Notes under the pieces: model-generated
The model's input: the letters and a program-made list of their open reading frames with translations, nothing else
What the model was told of the DNA's origin: nothing
Databases searched by the model: none
Part shown: piece by piece, positions 1-7,275 of the stretch
Layout: each line of letters starts with the position of its first letter
Position numbering within the stretch: position 1 is the first letter of the stretch
NCBI GenBank assembly: GCA_029858285.1
Contig: JAOUFN010000021.1
Location: forward strand, 1 to 45,889
Direction of reading: 5' to 3'
Length of the DNA: 45,889 nucleotides
DNA from: Nitrospirota bacterium
GTDB taxonomy: Bacteria > Nitrospirota > JACRHL01
Program-made: the position numbers and the translations under genes

Positions 1-272
1 AACGGCGGGCACGGCCCGCGGCGATAAACGGCGGCTGGCGGCATGTGACCATCCGCGGGCCGCTCCGCAGCGCGGACGGCACAATATCCCTGCGCCGTGT
101 CGGGGAAAAACGGCGGGCACGGCCCGCGGCGATAAACGGCGGCTGGCGGCATGTGACCATCCGCGGGCCGCTCCGCAGCGCGGACGGCACAATATCCCTG
201 CGCCGTGTCGGGGAAAAACGGCGGGCACGGCCCGCAGCGCAAACGGCGGCTGGCGGCATGTGACCATCCGCA
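1..272. repeat. 108-bp tandem repeat, 2.5 copies
   Basis: Copies 1-108 and 109-216 are identical by eye. A third copy begins at 217, differs near the GCGGCGATAAAC segment (including a one-base deletion), and stops matching at about 272. Each unit can form a GCGGGC-ACG-GCCCGC hairpin and contains further GC-rich inverted repeats. The unit length is a multiple of three and one plus-strand frame stays open through the full copies, but the deletion in copy 3 brings a stop at 261-263. The array may continue beyond the left edge. I read it as a REP/BIME-like intergenic repeat; the tail of a repetitive coding sequence is the alternative. Confidence 0.85.
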
Positions 273-289
273 GGGGCGCCCCCCTGCGG
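268..289. other. Strong hairpin closing the repeat array
   Basis: CCGCAGGGG (268-276) and CCCCTGCGG (281-289) form a perfect 9-bp stem around a 4-base loop, exactly where the third repeat copy loses similarity. No T-run follows on either strand, so a canonical intrinsic terminator is not supported. A REP-like element or transcript-end stabiliser is possible. Confidence 0.6.
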
Positions 290-417
290 TATGCGCGTAA
301 AGCCGGTGTGGAATCCGGCTTCATCGCGAAACGGTCCACGCGGGATATACACCGGCCCAAAAAATCACCGTACGCCCTGAGCCCGTCGAGGGACGGGCCT
401 CCCATCGCCCCCCCCGC

Positions 418-783
418 TCAGGCGCGGGCGGTGCGCTGCGGGATGGCCTGCAGTCGCTGTACTTCCTGGGTCAGTTGATCCAGCACGTCGTCCCGCAGGC
501 CGTCGGCCACCCGCAGCAGATGGCCGAATTCACGGGGGGAACGCAGAATCACCTGCTTCAGGTCGGTGGCGATGCGGCCGGACAGGGCCAGCATTTCGTC
601 GTGATCCTGCTCCAGGGCGTCGGCGATAGCCACTACCTTGTCCTCCGCCGGGGGAGGAAACTCGCCGCGCTCGATTTTTGAAAGGTAGGTGGGGCTGATG
701 CCCACCTGTTTGGCGAACTTGCGCAAACCGATATTGCGTTTGGTGCGCAGCATCCGCACTTCGTGGCCGAATCGCCCGTCCAT
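418..783 (-). CDS. XRE-family helix-turn-helix regulator
   Basis: This 121-aa protein has an N-terminal XRE/Cro-type helix-turn-helix at about residues 6-64, with the family hallmark segment GISPTYLSKIERGE. A short helical C-terminal half of about 55 residues, GRIATDLKQVIL onward, probably dimerises the protein or senses a signal. I chose the ATG at 783 because GAGGAG lies just upstream and the longer frame to 969 is arginine-rich and unlike coding sequence. The gene stands alone on the minus strand. Two similar inverted repeats upstream (841-856, 985-1000) are candidate autoregulatory sites. The family is established; the target genes are unknown. No partner toxin, protease or phage gene is visible nearby. 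Confidence 0.85.
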   Translation of the reverse strand: MDGRFGHEVRMLRTKRNIGLRKFAKQVGISPTYLSKIERGEFPPPAEDKVVAIADALEQDHDEMLALSGRIATDLKQVILRSPREFGHLLRVADGLRDDVLDQLTQEVQRLQAIPQRTARA

Positions 784-840
784 AGCCGCCCTCCTCTTCC
801 GCCTTGCAGCCCCCAATTCCGCGCCCCCACATCCGGTACG

Positions 841-856
841 CAGGGATGATCCCCTG
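841..856. promoter_or_regulatory. Inverted repeat, candidate operator 1
   Basis: CAGGG (841-845) and CCCTG (852-856) surround ATGATC. The repeat lies 58 bp upstream of the XRE regulator start, where a promoter would be. It shares its CAGGGAT left arm and CCCTG right arm with the repeat at 985-1000. Binding by the XRE protein is inference. Confidence 0.35.
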
Positions 857-860
857 TCGG

Positions 861-881
861 CGGCCCGCGATAAACGGGCCG
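861..881. other. Hairpin upstream of XRE gene
   Basis: CGGCCCG and CGGGCCG form a 7-bp stem around CGATAAA. The loop and arms resemble the CCCGCGGCGATAAACGG part of the 108-bp repeat at the left edge, so this may be a diverged relative of that element. Confidence 0.4.
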
Positions 882-984
882 GACACCGGCACGTCGGATC
901 CCCGCAGCCGACGGACGCACGCAGGCGCCGCGCGCGCAGCAGATCCCACATGTCTACCGTAGACGACACGGGATACGTCGTAAA

Positions 985-1000
985 TCAGGGATTACCCTGA
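985..1000. promoter_or_regulatory. Inverted repeat, candidate operator 2
   Basis: TCAGGG (985-990) and CCCTGA (995-1000) are perfect 6-bp arms separated by ATTA. The site lies between the XRE gene and the small reading frame at 1034-1153. It resembles the repeat at 841-856, which suggests the same protein could bind both. No T-run follows, so it does not look like a terminator. Confidence 0.4.
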
Positions 1001-1033
1001 AAAATTGAACGTTAAGGGAGGTTTGGAGAGGGG

Positions 1034-1153
1034 CTAGCGGTGAGTGCGGTGGCGGCGTGCGCGCCGGGCATCCTGGCCGAGGCGCACCAGAAAAAACAGT
1101 CCGGAGGCCGCACTCAGGCCGATCAGCAGCCACCCTGGGTCCACACCGTTCAC
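1034..1153 (-). CDS. Possible 39-aa single-span membrane protein
   Basis: A GTG at 1153 is preceded by GCGAGG with 5-base spacing. It opens 39 codons with strongly G/C-biased third positions, ending in TAG at 1034. The product has a short N-terminus, one hydrophobic stretch (residues about 8-24, GWLLIGLSAASGLFFLV) and a very basic tail (RRARRHRTHR), which predicts a small inner-membrane protein with its C-terminus in the cytoplasm. I know no family for it. It lies upstream of the XRE gene on the same strand, with about 250 bp between. The size makes chance a real possibility; the ribosome-binding site, codon bias and clean topology argue for it. Confidence 0.4.
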   Translation of the reverse strand: MNGVDPGWLLIGLSAASGLFFLVRLGQDARRARRHRTHR

Positions 1154-1608
1154 AAACACCTCGCACCGTTACACACACCGGGGGACGCCTCACTACCGGA
1201 GGGCCCCCCCGCTCACTCGCACCGTGAGTGGAATATGAGCAAAAACCGTACCGGAAGCGAAAAAGCCGATAACTTGCTGTTTATGCAGCGACCTGGACGG
1301 TGCGGCTCGCCCGACGAGCACCTCTTCCCAACTGGAACAGGGAAACGGGTTGCCCATGTTGCCGAATTTTTGGACTCTTTCCTCCAATTGGACGATGTCG
1401 GCGGATCGGGGGTGACTTCTCAAAACCATTTAAGTTTAAGTCATTTATTTCGATAAGAAGGCAACTCCTTCTATAACCCGCCGGGGGGTGGCATGACCAC
1501 TCACCTAAAAGTGGCCAACCGTCGGGTGAATACCATCACAGCACAGACGGGGCGGTGGCGTGGGGCTCGTCGGTGTCCAGCCATCCGGCCCGCCCCCGTT
1601 CCCCCTGC
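1154..1608. other. Intergenic stretch, AT-richer, no recognised gene
   Basis: From about 1225 to 1500 the base composition is clearly less GC-rich than anywhere else in the window. Short frames exist on both strands (for example minus 1193-1429 and plus 1235-1456), but none has a good ribosome-binding site, codon bias or a familiar motif. A 6-bp hairpin AGAAGG-CAACT-CCTTCT lies at 1456-1472 and a weak CCACT/AGTGG hairpin near 1495. The stretch could be a remnant of transferred DNA. Confidence 0.5.
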
Positions 1609-1914
1609 TCAGGGCCGCAGGCAGCAGGCGGCACCGGCCGGATCGGGGCCGGTGACCTCCACCAGCTTATCCCGCGCCAGCTCGCCGCTGACGATGCGCA
1701 CCGCCCCCTTGGGGACGCCGAGGAGTTTGGCCAGGAACGCGATCAGCGCCTGATTGGCCTTGCCGTCCACCGGCGGGGCGGTGAGGGCGATTTTGAGGGC
1801 GTTGTTGTGTTCCCCCAGCACGGCGTTGCGGCTGGCGCGGGGGGCCAGCCGGATGCGCAGGCGCACCCCGCCCGCCACCCCGGTGATCATCTTGCCGCCC
1901 CCCGCTTCGGTCAT
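1609..1914 (-). CDS. yggU: DUF167 (YggU-like) family protein
   Basis: This 101-aa protein matches the small DUF167/YggU family. The features seen are a hydrophobic strand followed by RLAPRASRN, and the signature APPVDGKANQALIAFLAKLLGVPKGAVRIVSGELARDK split over the middle of the chain. The biochemical role of the family is not established. Genes of this family commonly follow yggS, proC and yggT, as here. The ATG at 1914 fits the family's usual length; the ribosome-binding site is weak, and the gap to yggT is 44 bp, so it is probably co-transcribed with yggT. It is the last recognisable gene of the cluster. Confidence 0.85.
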   Translation of the reverse strand: MTEAGGGKMITGVAGGVRLRIRLAPRASRNAVLGEHNNALKIALTAPPVDGKANQALIAFLAKLLGVPKGAVRIVSGELARDKLVEVTGPDPAGAACCLRP

Positions 1915-1958
1915 CGTCGGCTGTTTATTTGTCCGGTGCGGCCGCTCAGTGCCGCCGC

Positions 1959-2255
1959 TCAGTGCAGCCGCATGGACAGTTCGAGCAGGGACTGGACCAC
2001 CGCGACCTGCAAAAACTTGATGCCCAGCAGCACCAGCAAGGGCGAAAAATCCATGCCGCCCATGGGTGGCAGAATGCGCTGCGCCTGACGCAGCACCGGA
2101 TCGGTGGCGCGGCGCAAAAACTGCACAATGGGGTTGTAAGGGTCGGGGTTCACCCAACTGAGCAGCACCCGTGCGAAAAAAATCCAGAAATAGATCGTCA
2201 ACAGCGCGTCGAGGACCAGGGCGATGGCCTTGACCAGATTTCCCAGAACGAACAT
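1959..2255 (-). CDS. yggT: YggT family membrane protein
   Basis: This 98-aa integral membrane protein has two hydrophobic regions (about residues 3-30 and 62-90). The conserved YggT segment FARVLLSWVNPDPYNP lies between them, followed by RATDPVLRQAQRILPP. The family is linked to membrane organisation and osmotic or division-related phenotypes, but its mechanism is not settled. I chose the ATG at 2255 because GGGAG lies 5 bases upstream; a GTG six codons earlier has no such site. An intrinsic terminator sits between proC and this gene, so yggT and the DUF167 gene may depend on read-through or on a promoter of their own. Confidence 0.88.
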   Translation of the reverse strand: MFVLGNLVKAIALVLDALLTIYFWIFFARVLLSWVNPDPYNPIVQFLRRATDPVLRQAQRILPPMGGMDFSPLLVLLGIKFLQVAVVQSLLELSMRLH

Positions 2256-2296
2256 GTCGGCTCCCTGTATCACTGCCTGCCCGTGGGCCTGGCCAT

Positions 2297-2328
2297 AAAA
2301 AAACCGCCCGCCGGCAGATGCCGGGGGC
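2297..2328 (-). terminator. Intrinsic terminator after proC
   Basis: Read on the minus strand, CCGGC-ATCT-GCCGG is extended by CCC/GGG pairs across one bulged base, and is followed by CGG and then seven T residues (2297-2303 on the plus strand). It lies 20 bp past the proC stop and is the clearest T-tailed terminator in the window. Confidence 0.7.
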
Positions 2329-2348
2329 CCAAAACGAACGGGCCGGAA

Positions 2349-3203
2349 TCAATTGCCGGAATCTGTCCCGCCACCCGCTCCGCCCAGTTCACGGGCGCGG
2401 CGGCAGGCCGCCTCCACGGCGCCGATCACCGCGCCGCGCATGCCCGCCGTCTCCAGCACGTGCAGCCCGGCCGCCGTGGTGCCGCCGGGGCTGGTGACCA
2501 TGTCCTTGAGGGCCGCCGGGTGGGTGCCGGTTTGCAGCACCATGCGCCCGGAGCCCAGCACCGTTTGCGCCGCGAGCACCATGGCCACATCGCGGGGGAG
2601 GCCCATTTTCACGCCGCCGTCGGCGAGGGCCTCGATCATGACGAACACGTAGGCCGGGCCACTGCCCGAAAGGGCGGTGACGGCGTCCATCTGCTCCTCG
2701 GCCACCACCACCACTTTTCCCACCGCCGCCAGCAGGGCGCGCACCTCCTCCAGTTCCGACGCCGTGACGCGCGGGCCGGGGGCCATGGCCGCAGCCCCCT
2801 CGCCCACCAGCGACGGGGTGTTGGGCATCACCCGCACCACGCGGGAATCGGCATACAGGTGCGACTGGAGGCGGGCAATCGGCACCCCGGCGGCGATGGA
2901 CACCACCACCTGACGGTCGCTGATCTCGTCCTGCACCTCGCGCAGCACCGCGTCGATGATCTGGGGCTTGACCGCCAGCACCACCATGCGCGCCCCCTTG
3001 AGGGCCTTTTTGTTGTCGGCGTGGACGGTGACCCCATAGGTGTCCGCCAGCCAGGCGCGGCGCGCCTCCTTCGGTTCGGCCACGTGGATGTTTGCGGGGG
3101 ACGGGGCGTTTTCGCCGGCCAGCACCCCCTTGATGAGGGCTTCGGCCATGTTGCCGCCGCCGATGAATGCCAGTGTCTGCTGCTTTTTGCCGGTTGCCGT
3201 CAC
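2349..3203 (-). CDS. proC: Pyrroline-5-carboxylate reductase
   Basis: ProC catalyses the last step of proline synthesis, the NAD(P)H-dependent reduction of 1-pyrroline-5-carboxylate. The 284-aa length is typical. An N-terminal Rossmann motif is present (FIGGGNMAEALIKGVL, residues about 13-28), with VKPQ near residue 80. The C-terminal dimerisation/catalytic region carries the family signature ALSGSGPAYVFVMIEALADG and the segment VTSPGGTTAAGL. The ATG at 3203 overlaps the yggS stop (ATGA), so the two are probably translationally coupled. An intrinsic terminator follows. The yggS-proC-yggT order is widely conserved in Proteobacteria. Confidence 0.96.
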   Translation of the reverse strand: MTATGKKQQTLAFIGGGNMAEALIKGVLAGENAPSPANIHVAEPKEARRAWLADTYGVTVHADNKKALKGARMVVLAVKPQIIDAVLREVQDEISDRQVVVSIAAGVPIARLQSHLYADSRVVRVMPNTPSLVGEGAAAMAPGPRVTASELEEVRALLAAVGKVVVVAEEQMDAVTALSGSGPAYVFVMIEALADGGVKMGLPRDVAMVLAAQTVLGSGRMVLQTGTHPAALKDMVTSPGGTTAAGLHVLETAGMRGAVIGAVEAACRRARELGGAGGGTDSGN

Positions 3204-3901
3204 GCTACACCTCGGTTTCGTTCGCCGAACAGGGCCCCGCCCACCCGCACCAGGGTGGCGCCTTCCTCTACGGCGACCTCGAAATCGCCACTCATGCCCA
3301 TGGACAGGGTTTGCATCTGCACACCATGGTACCCCTGTCGGGCGATGTGATGAAACAGCCCCGCCAGTTCCCGGAACACCGGGCGCGCCCGTTCCGGGTC
3401 GTCGCTGTAGGGGGCCATGCCCATCAGGCCCGTCAGGCGCAGGTGCGGCAACCGGCCGATGGCGCGGGCCAGGGCCTCGGCCTGTTCCACCGCCACGCCG
3501 TTTTTTTGCGCCTCGCGGGCGGCGTTGACCTCGATCAGCAGCGGCTGCACCACACCGCGTTCTCCGGCGATGAAATCAATGCGCTCCGCCAGGGCCAGGG
3601 AGTCCACCGAGTGGATCAGGGCAAAAGCGCCCACGGCGCGGTTCACCTTGTTGCGTTGCAGGTGGCCGATAAAATGCCACTCCGGCCCGGATCCGACGGC
3701 CTCCATCTTTGGCAGCGCCTCCTGGATGCGGCTTTCGCCGAATCGGCTCAGGCCGCAGACCAAGGCCTCGCGCACCGCCTCCGCCGGAAAGGTTTTGGAC
3801 ACCGCCAGCAGGGTGATGTCCTGCGCCGGGCGCCCGGAGCGCCGCGCCGCCGATTCGATGCGCGCGCGCAGGGCCGTCAGCCGCGCGGCGAAATCCTTCA
3901 C
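3200..3901 (-). CDS. yggS: PLP homeostasis protein YggS (PLPBP)
   Basis: This 233-aa protein belongs to the PLP-binding YggS/PROSC family, single-domain TIM-barrel proteins that hold pyridoxal phosphate and help keep vitamin B6 and amino-acid pools balanced; no enzymatic reaction is known. The PLP lysine lies in LLAVSKTFP (about residue 36). Further family motifs are FGESRIQEALPK, WHFIGHLQRNK, HSVDSL, and the C-terminal MGMSGDFEVAVEEG followed by VRVGGALFGER. The gene overlaps pgeF upstream and proC downstream by 4 bp each, placing it in the same transcript. Confidence 0.95.
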   Translation of the reverse strand: MKDFAARLTALRARIESAARRSGRPAQDITLLAVSKTFPAEAVREALVCGLSRFGESRIQEALPKMEAVGSGPEWHFIGHLQRNKVNRAVGAFALIHSVDSLALAERIDFIAGERGVVQPLLIEVNAAREAQKNGVAVEQAEALARAIGRLPHLRLTGLMGMAPYSDDPERARPVFRELAGLFHHIARQGYHGVQMQTLSMGMSGDFEVAVEEGATLVRVGGALFGERNRGVA

Positions 3902-4545
3902 GCGGGCTCCTCGGGGGCGCAGCGGATCCAGCTTACCATGCGTCCCGAGGCGGCGCCGTCGCGGCGGTAGGACTCATAGCCGTTGTGGCAGTGGGTGCAG
4001 GCGCCGCTGTCGTCGATGCGGGTTACCCCCAGGGCGGTCAGTTGCAGGCGGTTGAGAAGGGCCACATCAAGGGTGGGGCGGCCACTGCGGAAGGTGCCGA
4101 TGACCTGTCCGGCCCACTGGGGAAAGTGTTCGCGCACGGTGGCGGCCAGCTCCGGCCCCACCTCGTAGCAGCAGGGGCGGATACACGGCCCCAGCCAGGC
4201 GTGGATCTCCTTTGGCGTCACGCCGTGGTCGGATTCCATGGCGCGCACGGCGGCGGCGGCAACCTGGGCCACGGTGCCGCGCCAGCCCGCATGCACCGCC
4301 GCCACCACCGTGCCGTTACGGGCACTCAGCAGCAGCGGCAGGCAGTCGGCGGTGCGCACCCCCACGGTGGCGCCGGGCAGGTGGGTCAGTACGACGTCGC
4401 CATCGGCCCCGGACAGCGCGGGCGGGTGGCCGCCGAGGCGCAACACCACGGTGCCGTGCACCTGATTGCCGGTGACGGTGCCGGGGGGGGGCGCCTCGCC
4501 CTTGCGGCCAAAGTGGTGGGGCGGGGGGGTCAGGGGCCGGGCCAT
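3898..4545 (-). CDS. pgeF: Purine nucleoside phosphorylase YfiH/PgeF (laccase-domain)
   Basis: This 215-aa protein of the YfiH/DUF152 multicopper-like family has been shown in homologues to act as a purine nucleoside phosphorylase/adenosine deaminase, and in E. coli as the peptidoglycan editing factor PgeF. Metal-ligand motifs are visible: [23 protein letters not shown] and [16 protein letters not shown] near the C-terminus. The ATG at 4545 is preceded by GGAG and matches the family's N-terminus; the frame continues further upstream but lacks support. The gene starts inside the last 16 bp of ftsZ and ends in a 4-bp overlap with yggS. Its place directly after ftsZ fits a role linked to peptidoglycan quality. 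Confidence 0.93.
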   Translation of the reverse strand: MARPLTPPPHHFGRKGEAPPPGTVTGNQVHGTVVLRLGGHPPALSGADGDVVLTHLPGATVGVRTADCLPLLLSARNGTVVAAVHAGWRGTVAQVAAAAVRAMESDHGVTPKEIHAWLGPCIRPCCYEVGPELAATVREHFPQWAGQVIGTFRSGRPTLDVALLNRLQLTALGVTRIDDSGACTHCHNGYESYRRDGAASGRMVSWIRCAPEEPA

Positions 4546-5924
4546 GCGGCTCCTGCTCCGGGCCCCGATTTTGGACCGCCGGGGGAGGATGCCCCACGGG
4601 AGGTCGGCGTTTTCGGACTGCCACCTGTGGAGGGGCTGCCTTTGGGCGCTGCCCCCCTGGCGGTGACCGGGGAATTTTTTGGAGACACTTCCTGTGGTGG
4701 ACGCCGGAGGTAGGCGGGAATGTCCCACTCCGCCTTGAAGCGCTCGTCGTCCCCCACGGGTTGCGGGGCGCGGCCCGCCGCGTCGGGGCTGGCGGTCCCT
4801 GCGCCTGCGGCCACGGCCGGGGCGGGCTCGTCCTTGCTCACGAAGGCGGTGGAACTGCGGGGCTCGGCCGGCATGGCGCCCGCTCCGGCGGCGATGCCGG
4901 CGCCGGCGGCCATTTCCAGAGGGGCGGTGGCGGCTTCAGGCCGGGCCTCTTCCTGAACGGCGGGGACGGCGCCCTCGAAACCGGTGGCGATGACGGTGAT
5001 GCGCACTTCGTCCCCGAGGGACGGGTCGATCACCGTGCCGAAGATCACGTTGGCCTCCGGATTGGCGGACTCCTGGATCAGTTCGGAAGCGGCCATGACC
5101 TCTTCCATGGTCAGGCTCTCACCGGCCGAGATGTTGAACAGCAGGCCTGCCGCCCCGAGGATGTTGCCGTCCTCCAGCAGCGGGCAGGCAATGGCCGAGC
5201 GCGCGGCGACCACGGCGCGGTCCGCGCCACTGGCCGCACCCACGCCCAGCAGGGCGCGGCCCGGATGGCACATGACGGTCTGCACGTCGGCAAAGTCCAC
5301 GTTGATGAAGCCGGGGATCAAAATCACGTCGCTGATACCCTGCACCCCCTGACGCAGCACGTTGTCGGCGATGCGGAACGCTTCCACCATGGGGGTGTTG
5401 GGGGGCACGAAGGCGGCCAGCCGCTCGTTGGGGATGACGATCATGGAGTCCACCATGCGGGTCAGTTCCGCCACCCCCTCCATGGCCCGCTCCATGCGCT
5501 TGCGCCCCTCGAAGGGAAACGGTTTGGTGACCACCGCCACCGTCAGCGCACCGATTTCCCGGGCGATGCTGGCCACCACCGGAGCCGCACCGGTGCCGGT
5601 GCCGCCGCCCATGCCCGCGGTGACGAACACCATGTCGGCCCCGGCCATGACCTCGCGCAGCTTGTCGGCGTCGTGGGTGGCGGCGGCGCGCCCCACCTCG
5701 GGGTTGGCCCCGGCGCCCAGTCCACGGGTGGTGGCGGTGCCGATCTGCACCCGCACCGTGGCCTGGGAGCGCCCCAGCGCCTGACGGTCGGTGTTGACCG
5801 CGATGAACTCCACCTTCGACAGGCCGGAGGCGATCATGGAGTTGATGGCGTTGCAGCCGGCGCCGCCCACGCCGATCACCTTGATGAGGGGCGTGCCGTC
5901 TTCCTTGCTGGAAAATTCGAACAT
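4530..5924 (-). CDS. ftsZ: Cell division GTPase FtsZ with extended C-terminus
   Basis: FtsZ is the tubulin homologue that forms the division ring. The GTP-binding core is complete: [10 protein letters not shown] near residue 20, the tubulin signature [10 protein letters not shown] near residue 106, and the catalytic T7 loop [10 protein letters not shown] near residue 207. An Ala/Pro-rich linker (about 315-395) leads to the conserved C-terminal peptide [10 protein letters not shown] (400-409), which binds FtsA and other partners. In most FtsZ proteins the chain ends within a few residues; here 55 residues rich in Pro, Ser, Gly and Thr follow, to a total of 464. That tail's 3' end overlaps pgeF by 16 bp. 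The start has GGAGAG upstream, 40 bp after ftsA. Confidence 0.97.
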   Translation of the reverse strand: MFEFSSKEDGTPLIKVIGVGGAGCNAINSMIASGLSKVEFIAVNTDRQALGRSQATVRVQIGTATTRGLGAGANPEVGRAAATHDADKLREVMAGADMVFVTAGMGGGTGTGAAPVVASIAREIGALTVAVVTKPFPFEGRKRMERAMEGVAELTRMVDSMIVIPNERLAAFVPPNTPMVEAFRIADNVLRQGVQGISDVILIPGFINVDFADVQTVMCHPGRALLGVGAASGADRAVVAARSAIACPLLEDGNILGAAGLLFNISAGESLTMEEVMAASELIQESANPEANVIFGTVIDPSLGDEVRITVIATGFEGAVPAVQEEARPEAATAPLEMAAGAGIAAGAGAMPAEPRSSTAFVSKDEPAPAVAAGAGTASPDAAGRAPQPVGDDERFKAEWDIPAYLRRPPQEVSPKNSPVTARGAAPKGSPSTGGSPKTPTSRGASSPGGPKSGPGAGAAWPGP

Positions 5925-5964
5925 GGGTCACTCTCTCCGTATGACGTGCGGACCGGTCTTGGGG

Positions 5965-7182
5965 TCAGAACAGGGCTTTCATCCAGCGGGTGACGCGGGC
6001 CACGCCGCGCGGCCGGGCGGGTTCCGTGCCCTGGGAGGCCAGCCCCGCCAGCGCCAGCCGCGCCAGCCCCACCGCCGTGGCGTGGCGCGGGTTGGCCGCC
6101 AGATCCACCAGGCCGGTGAGCCCCACCGGGGCCGCCCGCCGGGCGTTCAGGGCCGTCACCTGACGGGCCAGTTCCACGCTGCCGGGCAACAGCGCCCCGC
6201 CGCCGGTGAGCACCACCCCGGAGGCGATGCGCGGCAGGTAGCCACAGCGTGTCAGTTCCTCCGCAGCCAGTTCCAGAATTTCTTCCATGCGCGCGCCGAT
6301 GATGCGGGCCAGGTCCTGGCGGCTGAAATTGTGCGCATCGCGCCCGCCCACGCCGGGCACTTCCACCTGCTCGGTGGCCTCCACCCGCGCGGCGATGGCG
6401 GTGCCGTACTGCACCTTGATGCGCTCCGCGTCCCTCAGGGGGGTGGACAGGCCGTAGGCGACGTCGCGGCTGATGTGGACCCCGCCCAGGGGCAAGACCC
6501 AGGTGTGGGACAGGGCGCCGTCCACGAACACCGCAAGGTCCGATGTGCCGCCACCGATGTCCAGCACCGCCACCCCCAGTTCCATCTCCTCGGGGGACAG
6601 CACGGCGTGGGCGGAGGCCAGGTTCTGGGGGGCGATGTTGTCTACCTGAAGCCCGGCGCGTTCCACGCAGGTGAGCAGGTTTTGCATCGAGGTGGCGGGG
6701 CCGGTGACCACATGGGCCTCCACCGACAGGCGGTCCCCGGCCATGCCCACCGGGTTGGCGACGGCGGCGTGGGTATCCAGCATGTAGCGGCGGGGGACCA
6801 CTTGAATGACGTCGTCGTCGCGTCCCAGATCGACGGCGCGCACCTGATCCAGCACGTTGGCCACGTCGGCGTCGGTCACCTGTTCGCCACGCACTCCCAG
6901 GGCGGCGCGGTTGTTGAGACCGCGCAACTGTGCCCCGCCGATGCCGGCGACCACGGCGTGGATGTCCACCCCGGACATGGTTTCGGCCTCCTCCACCGCG
7001 CGGGTGATGGCGGTTACCGTGTCGTCGATGGACACCACCACGCCGGATTTGACCCCGGCGCACCCGGCGCTGCCGACGCCGAGAATTTTCAGTTCACCAC
7101 CGTCCCCCTGTTCGGCGACCACGATGCTGACCTTGGTGGTGCCAAGGTCGAGCCCGACGACGATTTCATCCCGTTTGGCCAT
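5965..7182 (-). CDS. ftsA: Cell division protein FtsA
   Basis: FtsA is the actin-like ATPase that anchors FtsZ to the membrane and recruits later division proteins. The 405-aa chain begins with the actin-fold phosphate-1 motif GLDLGTTKVS, has the phosphate-2 motif LDIGGGTSDLAVF near residue 205, and an adenosine-type motif GVVLTGGGALLPG near residue 325. The last residues (ARVTRWMKALF) form the basic, amphipathic membrane-targeting helix typical of FtsA. The gene lies 93 bp after ftsQ and 40 bp before ftsZ, the standard order. Confidence 0.97.
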   Translation of the reverse strand: MAKRDEIVVGLDLGTTKVSIVVAEQGDGGELKILGVGSAGCAGVKSGVVVSIDDTVTAITRAVEEAETMSGVDIHAVVAGIGGAQLRGLNNRAALGVRGEQVTDADVANVLDQVRAVDLGRDDDVIQVVPRRYMLDTHAAVANPVGMAGDRLSVEAHVVTGPATSMQNLLTCVERAGLQVDNIAPQNLASAHAVLSPEEMELGVAVLDIGGGTSDLAVFVDGALSHTWVLPLGGVHISRDVAYGLSTPLRDAERIKVQYGTAIAARVEATEQVEVPGVGGRDAHNFSRQDLARIIGARMEEILELAAEELTRCGYLPRIASGVVLTGGGALLPGSVELARQVTALNARRAAPVGLTGLVDLAANPRHATAVGLARLALAGLASQGTEPARPRGVARVTRWMKALF

Positions 7183-7251
7183 GTGCGCCTCGTTTCGTCT
7201 CCTGACTGGTGTTGCGGTTTTGCCGTCGTTCGTCCATGTCGTTCATCCATG

Positions 7252-7267
7252 CCGCACGTTGGTGCGG
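7252..7267. other. Hairpin in the ftsQ-ftsA spacer
   Basis: CCGCAC-GTTG-GTGCGG forms a 6-bp stem in the 93-bp gap between ftsQ and ftsA. TTTT follows on the plus strand, antisense to the operon; on the transcribed strand no T-run follows. An RNA processing or pausing role is possible but not shown. Confidence 0.35.
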
Positions 7268-7275
7268 TTTTGCGC

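Noticed and set aside
45-263. Protein made of 36-residue repeats
   Set aside because: The third copy shifts frame and stops at once, there is no ribosome-binding site, and the units form hairpins. A left-extending gene cannot be fully excluded.
1-272. CRISPR array
   Set aside because: The unit is a 108-bp direct tandem repeat with no unique spacers and no cas genes.
1193-1429. A minus-strand 78-codon frame in the AT-richer stretch
   Set aside because: No ribosome-binding site, codon bias or recognisable motif; it could be a remnant but cannot be supported as a gene.
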